Of a stretch of 64,000 bases of DNA, positions 34,046 to 42,992 are shown piece by piece. Every line of letters starts with the position of its first letter. Within the stretch, counting starts at the first letter, position 1. The DNA comes from Mariprofundus aestuarium (GTDB taxonomy: Bacteria > Pseudomonadota > Zetaproteobacteria > Mariprofundales > Mariprofundaceae). The DNA is taken from positions 675,001 through 739,000 of the forward strand of contig NZ_CP018799.1 of the NCBI RefSeq assembly GCF_002795805.1. The letters are read 5' to 3'. The notes beneath the pieces are model-generated. The model saw only the letters and a list, made by a program, of their open reading frames with translations, had not been told where the DNA came from and did not search any database. The translations under genes and the position numbers were made by a program.

Positions 34046-36355
34046 ATGAAACCAGCCATTGCTAAAACAGTTCGATATTCTCTGATTATTCTGGGGCTGT
34101 TGATTGTCGGGTTGCTTGTCGCTCCCTTCTTTATCGATGTGAACAGCTACAAAACACAAATCGAACAGACAGTAGAGGATGCGACCGGGCGCAAGCTCAC
34201 CATTGGTAACATCAATGCGTCGCTTTTTCCGTGGATCGGCGTTGAACTCGATGATGTGCATCTTGCTAACCGCGAAGGCTTTGCCGAGCGTGACTTTGCC
34301 AGTGTGCAGAAGCTGAATGTAAAGCTGGCACTTCTGCCGCTTCTGAGTAAAAACATTGAGATCAAACATTTCGAAGTAACCTCGCCCATCATCTATCTTG
34401 AGCGTCATGAGGATGGCCAGAGCAACTGGGATGACCTAGTGGCTTCTGATGATGCAGGCAAAGGCGGTGTAGCAGTGGATACGCCTGCCACACAACAACC
34501 CGCAGATGCGGCTGCATCTCCGGCATTGGCTGCACTGCAGGCGGAATCGTTAACGCTAAGCGGTGGTGAGCTGACTTGGGCCGATGCCGGGTCTGAGCCT
34601 GTGGTTCTCTCAGAATTGAATGTGGCGCTGAATGATGTGCAGCTTGAACGCCCGGTTGGGGTAACACTTTCCGGCAAGCTTTCGGGCAATGCCTTTGATG
34701 TTGATGCCACTGTCGGTCCACTGGGGGATCTGAGTAAAATTGATCCGGTCCAGCTGCCCGTGCAGGGGCATATTAAGGCAGAGAAGGTGGAACTGAAGGC
34801 TTTTAAAGGGTTCATCAGCGGCTGGCCCGAACAGCTGGGAAGTATCGATAACGCCTCGGTAGGACTCTCTGCCAATATTGAACAGCATCCCGATGGTCTG
34901 CGTCTCGCCGAAGGGGAGTTGATTCTCAATTCGTTGATTAATGTCAAAGTCGGCTGGAAGGTCGATATGGCCAAGGCTGATGTTCTTGAGGTGCGTCGAG
35001 CCACGCTGGCTATCAACGGTAAGGATGTCTTCGAAGCGCGGGGAAGCGTAAATCAGTTGAATACTTCACCGGCATTTCAGCTGCGCCTGGACGGGCAGCC
35101 ACTGCAGCGCAGCTGGCTGGCCGCATTTGCCCCCGAGCTGAGCACACTGTATGCCGGCCATCCGGCACCCTGGAAACAGGTGAAGTTCAGTACACTTCTA
35201 GCCGGTGATGCCAAGCAGGTCGAGATTCGTGATATGCAACTTATGCTTGATGAGGAGCTGGTGCAGATCTCCGGTGCTGTGGTTTATGCCGTACCTGATA
35301 TTCGCCTGCGTATTGCCACGCGCGAACTGCATATGGATCCGTGGCTTCCGCAGCCTAAAGAAGAACCAGTTACCGCTGGTGCAGTACCTGCTGGCAAAAC
35401 GGCCACAGCCGGTGGCAGAGCTGCCTCCGAGGAGCCTGCTGTGGAGCCCGACCTTCGTTTTCTCAAACCATGGCGTGTTACCGCCAAAATGCAGGCCGGC
35501 ACGCTTCACCTGCGCGGACTGCAGATGGGTAACTTCAACGTAAATATCAACGGCTCGGGTGGGAATTTCGATCTGAATCCACTCAGGTTCAATCTTGCCG
35601 GTGGCACTGTGACCGAAAAGGCGAGCCTAGATGCGGCTGCTTATCCGGCCAGGTGGAAAGAGTCGGTTCATATTACCGATGTGCAGGTAGGTCCACTTCT
35701 CAAGACATTGGCTGACATGGATATGCTCGAAGGCAGCCTCTCCATGGATTCGAGCCTTAAGGCAACAGGTCTGACACAGGCGGCGGTGAAAACTCTGAAC
35801 GGGCGCGGCAATGTGCTGATGAGCAACGGCAAGATCAAAGGCTTCGACATCGCCGGAGCGATTCGTAAATTCACCAATCCAATGGCAACGATGGGTGCCA
35901 AAGAGACTGATTTCTCGCAGCTCTCAGGTAGTTTTACTGTGACAAATGGCGTGGCAGATAACCGGGATCTCTTTATGGCTTCGCCGCTACTGCGTGTGAC
36001 CGGCATGGGAAGTGTTGATCTGGTGCAAAAAACGCTGGATTATCATGTGAAACCGCGCGTGGTCGGCACACTGGTCGGGCAGGGCGATACATCACCGGTA
36101 CGCAGCGGCCTAACCGTACCGTTGCATATCACCGGCCCGTTTGCTGCCCCCAGCGTGAAGCCTGAAATCAGCGCATCGACGATTATCGAAAATGCGCCAG
36201 CACTTCTGAACAAGGGGAAAGTGGGTGGAACCCTTGGCAAAATTCTTGGCGGTGGTAATAAACCTGCAAACCAGCCTGCGCCGGCGGACCAGCCTGCACC
36301 ACAATCACCTGAGAAGAAGTTACTCAAGGGGCTTGGCGGAGCGTTCGGTTTTTAG
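34046..36355 (+). CDS. AsmA family protein
   Basis: A 769-residue envelope protein. The N-terminus is a membrane anchor (residues 11-31, YSLIILGLLIVGLLVAPFFI) followed directly by the AsmA signature DVNSYKTQIEQTVEDATGRKL. A long beta-rich body follows, then the conserved AsmA C-terminal region (LNGRGNVLMSNGKIKGFDIA, and KTLDYHVKPRVVGTLVGQG). Known: AsmA-like proteins are bridge-type proteins linked to lipid transport between the membranes. Residues about 450-475 form an Ala/Pro/Glu-rich linker and the C-terminus is Pro/Ala-rich. A clear AAAGGAG precedes the ATG. Confidence 0.9.
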   Translation: MKPAIAKTVRYSLIILGLLIVGLLVAPFFIDVNSYKTQIEQTVEDATGRKLTIGNINASLFPWIGVELDDVHLANREGFAERDFASVQKLNVKLALLPLLSKNIEIKHFEVTSPIIYLERHEDGQSNWDDLVASDDAGKGGVAVDTPATQQPADAAASPALAALQAESLTLSGGELTWADAGSEPVVLSELNVALNDVQLERPVGVTLSGKLSGNAFDVDATVGPLGDLSKIDPVQLPVQGHIKAEKVELKAFKGFISGWPEQLGSIDNASVGLSANIEQHPDGLRLAEGELILNSLINVKVGWKVDMAKADVLEVRRATLAINGKDVFEARGSVNQLNTSPAFQLRLDGQPLQRSWLAAFAPELSTLYAGHPAPWKQVKFSTLLAGDAKQVEIRDMQLMLDEELVQISGAVVYAVPDIRLRIATRELHMDPWLPQPKEEPVTAGAVPAGKTATAGGRAASEEPAVEPDLRFLKPWRVTAKMQAGTLHLRGLQMGNFNVNINGSGGNFDLNPLRFNLAGGTVTEKASLDAAAYPARWKESVHITDVQVGPLLKTLADMDMLEGSLSMDSSLKATGLTQAAVKTLNGRGNVLMSNGKIKGFDIAGAIRKFTNPMATMGAKETDFSQLSGSFTVTNGVADNRDLFMASPLLRVTGMGSVDLVQKTLDYHVKPRVVGTLVGQGDTSPVRSGLTVPLHITGPFAAPSVKPEISASTIIENAPALLNKGKVGGTLGKILGGGNKPANQPAPADQPAPQSPEKKLLKGLGGAFGF

Positions 36356-36414
36356 GAGCATATAGGCTTTGAAGGGAGGGTCGCCCCAGGGGTGACCGAA
36401 GGGAGAGAGGGAAT

Positions 36415-37032
36415 ATGCATCTGTTTGAACATCTCCGGTTGCATCCGGAGCGCCCCCAGATTCGCCAGATCAGGCGTGCTGCGGAATTGCTGCGCAAGGG
36501 GCTGTTTGTCGCCATGCCTACCGAGACGACCTATGTGCTGGTCTGCCTGCCGGAATCGGTAAAGGCTATCGCGGACATCACCAAACTCAGGCAACTGGAT
36601 AGCTCGCACCTCTGGTCGCTGGTTTGCGATGACCTGTCACAGGCGGCGACCTGTGTACGTATGGATAACAATGCACACCGTATCCTTAAACGCTGCCTTC
36701 CTGGCGCCTTCACCTTTATTCTCCCCGCCAGTTCATCACTGCCACGGCGCATTTTTGGAAAACGAAAGGATGTCGGTATCCGGATTCCGGCGCACCCAAT
36801 TTGCCAGGCGCTGCTTGAGGAGGTGGGGGAAGTGCTGTTAGCAACAACCCTGCAACTACCGGGAGAGGCTGAACCTGAATACGATCCGGATGAGTTTGTA
36901 CCGCGCTTGAAACACCTCTCATGCGCGATCATGGATGCAGGCTGGGGAAGCTTGGTGCCGACGACAGTAGTCGACCTCTGCGGTGATGAGCCGGAGCTGC
37001 GCAGACAGGGTGCAGGCGAGTGGCCTGCCTGA
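36415..37032 (+). CDS. Sua5/YciO/YrdC-family protein (YciO-like)
   Basis: A 205-residue protein of the YrdC fold. The N-terminal AAELLRKGLFVAMPTETTYV matches the PT(E/D)T.Y ATP/threonine-binding segment, and LPGAFTFILPASSSLPRR with VGIRIPAHPICQALLEE is the second conserved block. Length and ending fit YciO rather than longer Sua5 proteins. The usual YGLG after the first motif is YVLV here, so activity as threonylcarbamoyl-AMP synthase is doubtful. It lies 59 bp after the AsmA gene with GGGAGAGAGGG before the ATG. Confidence 0.8.
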   Translation: MHLFEHLRLHPERPQIRQIRRAAELLRKGLFVAMPTETTYVLVCLPESVKAIADITKLRQLDSSHLWSLVCDDLSQAATCVRMDNNAHRILKRCLPGAFTFILPASSSLPRRIFGKRKDVGIRIPAHPICQALLEEVGEVLLATTLQLPGEAEPEYDPDEFVPRLKHLSCAIMDAGWGSLVPTTVVDLCGDEPELRRQGAGEWPA

Positions 37033-37125
37033 ATTACCAACAGCAATACAACAAATAAGCTGCATGCAGACGATCTACCGAAAAAAGTCTAAAATCGGCA
37101 AAATTTTTCCAGAATGGAGTATGGA

Positions 37126-37641
37126 ATGAAAATATTTTTTGAAAAACTTCTTTGGAGTTCGCGCTATATGACGCTTCTGGCCGTATGGTCCTGTATCGTC
37201 GGTATGGCGCTGCTATTTACCCTCTCTGCCATCGATATGGGTAAGCTGCTCTTAGAATTCATTGATGTTTATATCTTCGGTCACGACGTTCCCAACTTCC
37301 ACACTGTGGTGGTCAGCCATGTTATTACTGCAGTGGACGACTTCCTGCTTGCCATCGTACTGCTGATTTTTGCACTTGGTGTCTATGAACTGCATATCGA
37401 TAAGCTCGATTTCATCCGCGATAATGAAGCTGCAGGCAAGCTTTTGCAGATCGAGAGCCTTGACGATCTGAAAGACCGTTTGGGTAAAGTCATCCTGATG
37501 ATTCTGATCGTAACCTTCTTCAAGAATGTACTGAGCGTTAAATTCGATGATCCGCTTAATATCCTCTACATGGGTGGCGGTATCTTTCTGGTAGCACTGG
37601 CCAGTTACTTCGGTCATAAGGGTGGCGACAGTCACAAGTAG
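37126..37641 (+). CDS. YqhA/UPF0114 family membrane protein
   Basis: A 171-residue inner-membrane protein with three to four membrane segments (around 15-40, 60-85, 120-140 and 145-165). The motif LLWSSRYMTLLAV at the start and the interior AVDDFLLAIVLLIFALGVYEL are typical of UPF0114. Role unknown; some members influence ion or stress handling. ATG 37126 is preferred over 37114 because GGAG lies just upstream. It is followed after 9 bp by a potassium channel gene, so the two are probably co-transcribed. Confidence 0.85.
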   Translation: MKIFFEKLLWSSRYMTLLAVWSCIVGMALLFTLSAIDMGKLLLEFIDVYIFGHDVPNFHTVVVSHVITAVDDFLLAIVLLIFALGVYELHIDKLDFIRDNEAAGKLLQIESLDDLKDRLGKVILMILIVTFFKNVLSVKFDDPLNILYMGGGIFLVALASYFGHKGGDSHK

Positions 37642-37650
37642 GTAGCGCTG

Positions 37651-38340
37651 GTGACCCGTAGGCTTCTTATTCAGCGTTTTCTCGATGTCGGTCTGTTTAC
37701 GGCGACTATCGCAGCTGTAGCTCTCTCCTTTATCGAGGATCTGCCTGATTGGGGCATCATGGTGGTACTTATACTCTTTGTGGTGATGTTCTTCTCCCGC
37801 TGGTGGGCTGCTGAGAATCGCAGGGCATGGATGAAATCCAACTGGTTCGATCTGGCTCTGGTGGTACTGCTTTCATCCCCGATTCTGCGTATGCTGATGG
37901 CACTTCGTCTCGCGCATCTGCTTCCGGCACTTAGATTGGGCGTATTGATTCGCGCCAACAGGGAGCGACTTCTGCGCCTTCTGGTGTTATCAGGGGAGAG
38001 CCTTCCTGCGGCAATGGCGACGATGTTCGGTCTGGTCTTCGTATTTGGTGCAGCCACATTCACACTCGAGAGCGGCCATAACCCACAATTTGGCGAGCTC
38101 TCTGATGCGCTTTGGTGGGCTTTTGTGACGATAACGACCGTTGGTTATGGCGATATTGTGCCGATAACCTCAGGTGGGCGAGTGGTGGCAGTGATGACAA
38201 TGATCTTCGGTATTGTCATCTACTCGCTTCTGGTGGCTAACCTGACTGTATTCCTGAGCGAGTACGGTAGAAGAAGTGCAAATCCTGCTGCCATTGCGGT
38301 AAGCAGTGACGAATCGAGCAGAGAAACTCCCGAAAAATAG
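37651..38340 (+). CDS. Voltage-gated-type potassium channel protein
   Basis: A 229-residue channel subunit. The selectivity filter is TVGYGD (about residues 164-169) in ITTVGYGDIVPITSGGR, followed by a final membrane helix. Upstream are membrane helices at about 12-28, 33-50, 67-85 and 115-137, and an Arg-rich stretch (LRLAHLLPALRLGVLIRANR) resembling an S4 or linker. It is shorter than six-helix Kv channels but fits compact bacterial ion-transport proteins. GTG start, 9 bp downstream of the YqhA-like gene. The C-terminal 20 residues are soluble with no ligand-binding domain. Confidence 0.88.
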   Translation: MTRRLLIQRFLDVGLFTATIAAVALSFIEDLPDWGIMVVLILFVVMFFSRWWAAENRRAWMKSNWFDLALVVLLSSPILRMLMALRLAHLLPALRLGVLIRANRERLLRLLVLSGESLPAAMATMFGLVFVFGAATFTLESGHNPQFGELSDALWWAFVTITTVGYGDIVPITSGGRVVAVMTMIFGIVIYSLLVANLTVFLSEYGRRSANPAAIAVSSDESSRETPEK

Positions 38341-38477
38341 ACGCTGTGCAATTCAGCTCAATAACAGTGTGGCACTAATCACGTGCGATATTTCCCCTGA
38401 ATGGTTGACATAGTCCACTTTATTGGGAAATCGATCTCCTTCAGACTCTCCTCACAGCCAATGACAAGGAGGCGAAA

Positions 38478-39032
38478 ATGAAGAAATTATTTATAGCCAT
38501 GTTAGTTGTATCATTCACATCGGCAGCTGCTTATGCAGGGCCACAGGAGCGCGGTATGGTTACCGGAGCCGCTGTCGGTGCCACAGCCGGCGCTGTGATC
38601 GGTTCGCAGACCAATGAGACTGCCCAAGGAGCGATTGTAGGCGCGATGTTCGGTGCTATTGCCGGCGCCATCCTTTCTGATGTGCACGCCACTCCGGTTC
38701 ACTACTCAAATCACAGGCCTGTGCATGTGCAGAAGAGACAGTATCAGCATGTGCGTGAGCGCAGGCATGGACACTACCGTGATAACCACGCCTACCGAAA
38801 TGGAAAGAGGTATGGGCGTCACGATGTGAGGCATGCAAACTATCGCGGTAATGATCGCTACCAGAGAGGTCACGATGGCCATGAGCGTCACGAGTACCGT
38901 GAACAGCAGCGCCAGAGTGACAGGCACGTCCAGAATTCACGCCTCCGTTCAAATGATCGCCAGATGTTCACGCGTCACAGCCTGATTCGTCCGGGAAGCA
39001 GAGTGGATCACTACGCCTACGCGGGTAGGTAA
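38478..39032 (+). CDS. Glycine-zipper, His/Arg-rich envelope protein
   Basis: A 184-residue exported protein. A signal peptide (MKKLFIAMLVVSFTSAAAYA, cleavage after AYA) is followed by a glycine-zipper membrane module (TGAAVGATAGAVIGSQ, GAIVGAMFGAIAGAIL). From about residue 75 it becomes a repetitive His/Arg/Tyr-rich tail with many HR, RH and YR pairs, and it ends basic. Such tails may bind metal, heme or polyanions; not shown here. It has its own GAGG ribosome site and is followed by a strong bidirectional terminator. Confidence 0.75.
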   Translation: MKKLFIAMLVVSFTSAAAYAGPQERGMVTGAAVGATAGAVIGSQTNETAQGAIVGAMFGAIAGAILSDVHATPVHYSNHRPVHVQKRQYQHVRERRHGHYRDNHAYRNGKRYGRHDVRHANYRGNDRYQRGHDGHERHEYREQQRQSDRHVQNSRLRSNDRQMFTRHSLIRPGSRVDHYAYAGR

Positions 39033-39054
39033 CCAGCGCGATCACTAGAGCACA

Positions 39055-39084
39055 AAAAAAGGCCGCTGAAAAGCGGCCTTTTTT
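39055..39084. terminator. Bidirectional rho-independent terminator
   Basis: A perfect 13-bp arm pair AAAAAAGGCCGCT / AGCGGCCTTTTTT with a GAAA tetraloop separates two converging genes, the envelope protein at 38478 and the aminotransferase at 39103. T-tracts exist on both strands. Confidence 0.92.
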
Positions 39085-39102
39085 AATTGATGCGAGAAAG
39101 TT

Positions 39103-40305
39103 TTAAGCCAGCGTTGCTGCTGCCTTGGCAATACGATCAACGGCATCCTGCAATGTATCCTGACTGACAGCATAGGAGAAACGCAGATGACCGGGGGAGC
39201 CGAATTCAGTGCCCGGAACAAGCGCAACACCAGCCTCCTCCAGCAACCATTCGCAAACCTTCACATCATCACTGAGTGTAATGCCGCTAGGCGTGGTTTT
39301 GCCGATCCATCCTTCTACAGAGGGGAATACGTAGAATGCGCCATCCGGCATGATTGCATGCATACCGGGAATGGCATTGATTGCATTCACTAGCCAGGTA
39401 CGACGGGCCTCATAAGTGCGAACCATCTCATCAAGTTCATCGGTCGGCCCTGTCAAGGCAGCCAGTGCCGCTTTCTGGGCGATCGAGTTGGGATTGGAGG
39501 TACTCTGTCCCTGAATTTTACCCATTGCCTTGATGATGGTTGAGGGGCCTGCACAGTAGCCAATACGCCAGCCGGTCATGCAGTAGGCTTTGGAGACACC
39601 GTTCAAAGTCACCGTCTGCTCTTTCAGGCCAGGGTTAACCTGCGCAAAGGTGGCGAAGGTTTTGCCATCGAAGAGAATTTTTTCATACATGTCGTCGGTG
39701 GCGACAATTAGATCCGGGTATTTGCGAACCACTTCGCCAATGGAAGCCAGCTCTTCAGCCGAATAGGCCATGCCGGTCGGATTGGAAGGGGAGTTGAGGA
39801 AGAGTACTTTGCAGTTATCGCAGAGTGCCTCTTCAAGCTGCTCGGCAGTGATCTTGAAATTGTTTTCGGCCATTGTATTCACAATCACCGGCGTCCCTTC
39901 GGCCAGCTTGACCATATCAGGATAGGAAACCCAGTAGGGGGCGGGGATAACCGCACGTTGGCCTGGATCCATCACCGCCATCAGCAGGTTGAAGATGCAC
40001 TGTTTACCGCCGGTGGAGACAAGAATGTCATTGGGGGAATAGTCGAGGTCGTTATCCCGCTTGAACTTTTCCGCAATCGCCTTGCGTAGCTCAGGGATTC
40101 CGGCTACAGCAGTGTAGCGGGTGAAACCGTCATTGATCGCCGCAATACCCGCATCACGGGCGGCTTTCGGCGTTTCGAAATCTGGTTCGCCGACGGAGAG
40201 TGAAATGACACTTCTTCCTGCGGCCCTCATTTCTGCTGCCTTGGCGGTGATGGCTAATGTAGCTGATGGTTTAACCTGTTGTACGCGATTGGATAGTCTT
40301 CTCAT
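39103..40305 (-). CDS. Pyridoxal-phosphate class I aminotransferase (aspartate aminotransferase type)
   Basis: A 400-residue fold-type I aminotransferase. SLSVGEPDFETP at the N-terminus, NSPSNPTGMAYSAEE, VATDDMYEKILFDG and the PLP-lysine region LNGVSKAYCMTGWRIGYCAG are all present, along with the late LRFSYAVS (substrate carboxylate Arg). This is the Ib-type aspartate/prephenate aminotransferase pattern. It transfers an amino group between aspartate or glutamate and keto acids in the cytoplasm. It is a single gene bounded by the terminator at 39055. Exact substrate range is inference. Confidence 0.9.
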   Translation of the reverse strand: MRRLSNRVQQVKPSATLAITAKAAEMRAAGRSVISLSVGEPDFETPKAARDAGIAAINDGFTRYTAVAGIPELRKAIAEKFKRDNDLDYSPNDILVSTGGKQCIFNLLMAVMDPGQRAVIPAPYWVSYPDMVKLAEGTPVIVNTMAENNFKITAEQLEEALCDNCKVLFLNSPSNPTGMAYSAEELASIGEVVRKYPDLIVATDDMYEKILFDGKTFATFAQVNPGLKEQTVTLNGVSKAYCMTGWRIGYCAGPSTIIKAMGKIQGQSTSNPNSIAQKAALAALTGPTDELDEMVRTYEARRTWLVNAINAIPGMHAIMPDGAFYVFPSVEGWIGKTTPSGITLSDDVKVCEWLLEEAGVALVPGTEFGSPGHLRFSYAVSQDTLQDAVDRIAKAAATLA

Positions 40306-40366
40306 AGTACCCTTAATGATGCCATGAAAATGGGAATGCTCAAGAGACTCTGCTTACTACCCTTTT

Positions 40367-42982
40367 TTACTGGAGCAGTTTCCATGAGGGTTTTGGCCAT
40401 GTACCACCAAGGGAGTAGAGTGATTTCCTGTCTGTACTTTCCACTGTCCCCTGAATAGCTCCATCAGCAGCAACCTCCGCTTTTCCGCGTAGCTGGACGC
40501 CATTGTAGTTGAGGTTGACCTGGTCGAAGTCGACCTGTTGTTCACGCAGACGGAAGCGGAACCCCAGTTGATTAAATGCATGCGAGATCTGTTCCGGTTT
40601 TTTAATGCCAAGGTGTTCAGTCAGGGTGTCGGCTTTGCTCTCTCTGCTCCATTCACCGTTGTAGATCAGGATGTCTCCATTGCTCTGTTGCCAGCTGTCA
40701 GCCTGCAGGCTGGGAAAGCTTCCTTGTAGCTCGATATTGGCGTGAAGCCTGCCTTTAAGCTCAGCCTGCAAAATTGGCGTCAACCCCTTGATCTGTTCGC
40801 TACGGATATTTTTCAGGCGCATTTTTCCGCTAACAGCATATTTGTCAGCCGCAGGCGTGATAACCAGTTTCGTGGAAAACAGCTGCCCATCGGCAATTGA
40901 GCCCTGAATATTCTCAAGGTCCAGTTGGCCCCTGTGCATCCTGTAGTAGCCGTGAATATCCTGTAGTTCATTCTCAAGCATTGTCAGCTGGGCGTGATGA
41001 ATACGTCCACGAATGTTTTTTCCCTCCAGAAAAGCGGGTGGATCGGGGTAGCTGCTGAAGTCGAGCTTTGCTTCAAGAATGTCTACATCGCCGGTACCTG
41101 TGGCAAAGCTAACTTCCCCCTGTAGTTCCGCCTGACCCTGCGGCCCATGCAGCATAAGATGCGATGATTCAAGTTGTCCCTTAATTGCCTTGACTGCTCC
41201 GCTGGCATGCCATTGTGGATCACCAAAGTTCTGCAGGTGCCATGACCCACTCATGTGAGTAGCCCAGCCAAAATTATTTTTGCCGCCATCTTCCCAAGCT
41301 GTTTTTCCATCTCCCTCCAGGTCTCCACGCAATGTACTCAACCCATCGGGAAGTAATACAGCATGGTTATGCAGTTGGTCAAAATGAACACTGAGCTTCT
41401 TTATCTCCAGTTGATGCTGGCTGGTGTGCATCCAGCGGGCGAGCTGCAGCGAGGAGTTATCCAGATGACACTCTCTCAGTGTTACCACATCCGGAGTGGT
41501 CGCTGTCTTTGGCCACCTGATTTCCACATTGCATGCAGCTTCGATATTCTCCGGTTTTTTAAAAAGTGAAGGGTAGGAGAGAGCTGCCGTTTTGCCGTCA
41601 AGCTCCAGCCTGAGGATTTTTCCGCTGATATGCTGGTGCAAGCCAATCGTTCCGTTCATTAACCCGGTCGCCTCAAGCTGAGGGTCGATCTCCAGTGAGC
41701 TGAGCAGAAGATTGGCAAGTGGTTGCCAGAGTGGTGCATCCACATCGCTGGCATTGATTTGCATCTCCTTGATGCCTGACTTTTTCTGCACGCTCTCGAT
41801 CACCAGTTCGCCTTTTGCGTCAGGGGAAGTCAGGGCTGCTTTGACGAGCCAGCTCTTGTTGTCGCCCTGCAACTCCGCTGTTTGCAATAGTATTTCGGGC
41901 AGTTGGTGTCCTGTCTCTTTATATCGATATGAAGCATCCTTCAGCCTGAATGCAGCGCTACTGTCCCAGCCCTGATCATCCCACTGAACAACAGCATTAA
42001 TATCTGTCAGGCCGTTGATCTGCTTGTGGAATGAGACCGTCTTTGGAATAAGTGGAAACCAGGTTTTCAGTTCGATATTTGTTGCATCCAGTGCTGTTTC
42101 ACACTGCTCATTCCTGCATTCGCCATCAATGGCAATCACTGCATCTTCATTAAAATGGATAAAGCTGTCGTGCCAGATCAGGACACCGGTTTCAGGATGC
42201 TCCAGTTTGCCCCGTAACCTCAATGGTGGCTCTTCCGTGGCACCATTGAGGCTCAGTTCTCCAAATACTGCCCAGCTCTGATTGCGGGTGATGTCGAGTG
42301 TCAGCGAGCCGCTGATTTTGCCTTGTGACTGATCAAACCATGAGAAAATTGATTCGGGGGTTACGGCGCGAAGCGGAGCCACCGGCACGTGATCAAACTT
42401 GAGTTTTCCGAATCCCGAGGAGATTTCACCATTGTAGAAGTTCAAAAGGCCGTGGCCGCTGATGGAGTGACCATCCTGTTTTGCCTGTAGCTCCCATAGC
42501 GTCTCACGGTTAGCGCCGATATTCCTCAGCTCCAGATGCAAATTATTCAGCAGTTCGGAACCGTCAAATGTCCTGATCTGGCTGCGTACAAGTTTGATGC
42601 GTTCAAAGGGTAGCGATGAGATGGCCGTTGAGGTGGGTTGAAGCGCCTCTGGCCGCACCATGATGACCGCATCGTGGATATCCAGCGTATCAACTTCAAC
42701 CTTGCCGAGCAGCAGTGGCAGCAGGCGGATGCCGATATTCATATGCCCGGCATCCACCCGGTAGTGCTCCTGCTTTAGTATTACCTCATCCAGCCTTACG
42801 CCAATACCATGCAAAAATGAGAGCGAGCTTTTTTTGGCTTCCAGTCCACTTTCGGTAAAACCCTGCACCTCCTGACGGATATAGCTGTTCAGGCTCTCGA
42901 TATCGATCCGCATGACCAGCGTCACGCCAAGAGCAAGCAGTAGTGCGCCGGCTATAGCTATCCTGCGCACTTTAACTCTCAT
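40367..42982 (-). CDS. Large AsmA-like (DUF3971/YhdP-type) envelope protein
   Basis: An 871-residue protein with an N-terminal membrane anchor (residues 7-25, RIAIAGALLLALGVTLVM), a stretch resembling the AsmA start (IESLNSYIRQEVQGFTESGL) and then a very long beta-strand-rich body. The C-terminal region (GLTPILQAELKGRLHANIEL, then NYNGVQLRGKAEVAADGAIQ) is typical of AsmA/YhdP-like lipid-bridge proteins. It lies 10 bp after gatB on the same strand and is probably the last gene of that operon, an unusual companion for a translation enzyme. It is a distinct paralogue of the AsmA protein at 34046. Confidence 0.8.
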   Translation of the reverse strand: MRVKVRRIAIAGALLLALGVTLVMRIDIESLNSYIRQEVQGFTESGLEAKKSSLSFLHGIGVRLDEVILKQEHYRVDAGHMNIGIRLLPLLLGKVEVDTLDIHDAVIMVRPEALQPTSTAISSLPFERIKLVRSQIRTFDGSELLNNLHLELRNIGANRETLWELQAKQDGHSISGHGLLNFYNGEISSGFGKLKFDHVPVAPLRAVTPESIFSWFDQSQGKISGSLTLDITRNQSWAVFGELSLNGATEEPPLRLRGKLEHPETGVLIWHDSFIHFNEDAVIAIDGECRNEQCETALDATNIELKTWFPLIPKTVSFHKQINGLTDINAVVQWDDQGWDSSAAFRLKDASYRYKETGHQLPEILLQTAELQGDNKSWLVKAALTSPDAKGELVIESVQKKSGIKEMQINASDVDAPLWQPLANLLLSSLEIDPQLEATGLMNGTIGLHQHISGKILRLELDGKTAALSYPSLFKKPENIEAACNVEIRWPKTATTPDVVTLRECHLDNSSLQLARWMHTSQHQLEIKKLSVHFDQLHNHAVLLPDGLSTLRGDLEGDGKTAWEDGGKNNFGWATHMSGSWHLQNFGDPQWHASGAVKAIKGQLESSHLMLHGPQGQAELQGEVSFATGTGDVDILEAKLDFSSYPDPPAFLEGKNIRGRIHHAQLTMLENELQDIHGYYRMHRGQLDLENIQGSIADGQLFSTKLVITPAADKYAVSGKMRLKNIRSEQIKGLTPILQAELKGRLHANIELQGSFPSLQADSWQQSNGDILIYNGEWSRESKADTLTEHLGIKKPEQISHAFNQLGFRFRLREQQVDFDQVNLNYNGVQLRGKAEVAADGAIQGTVESTDRKSLYSLGGTWPKPSWKLLQ

Positions 42983-42992
42983 GGTGAAGGAA

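Noticed and set aside
34405-35016. Long minus-strand open frame inside the AsmA gene
   Set aside because: It is antisense to a clear AsmA family protein and its composition (Ser/Pro/Arg-rich) is that of a shadow frame in GC-rich DNA.
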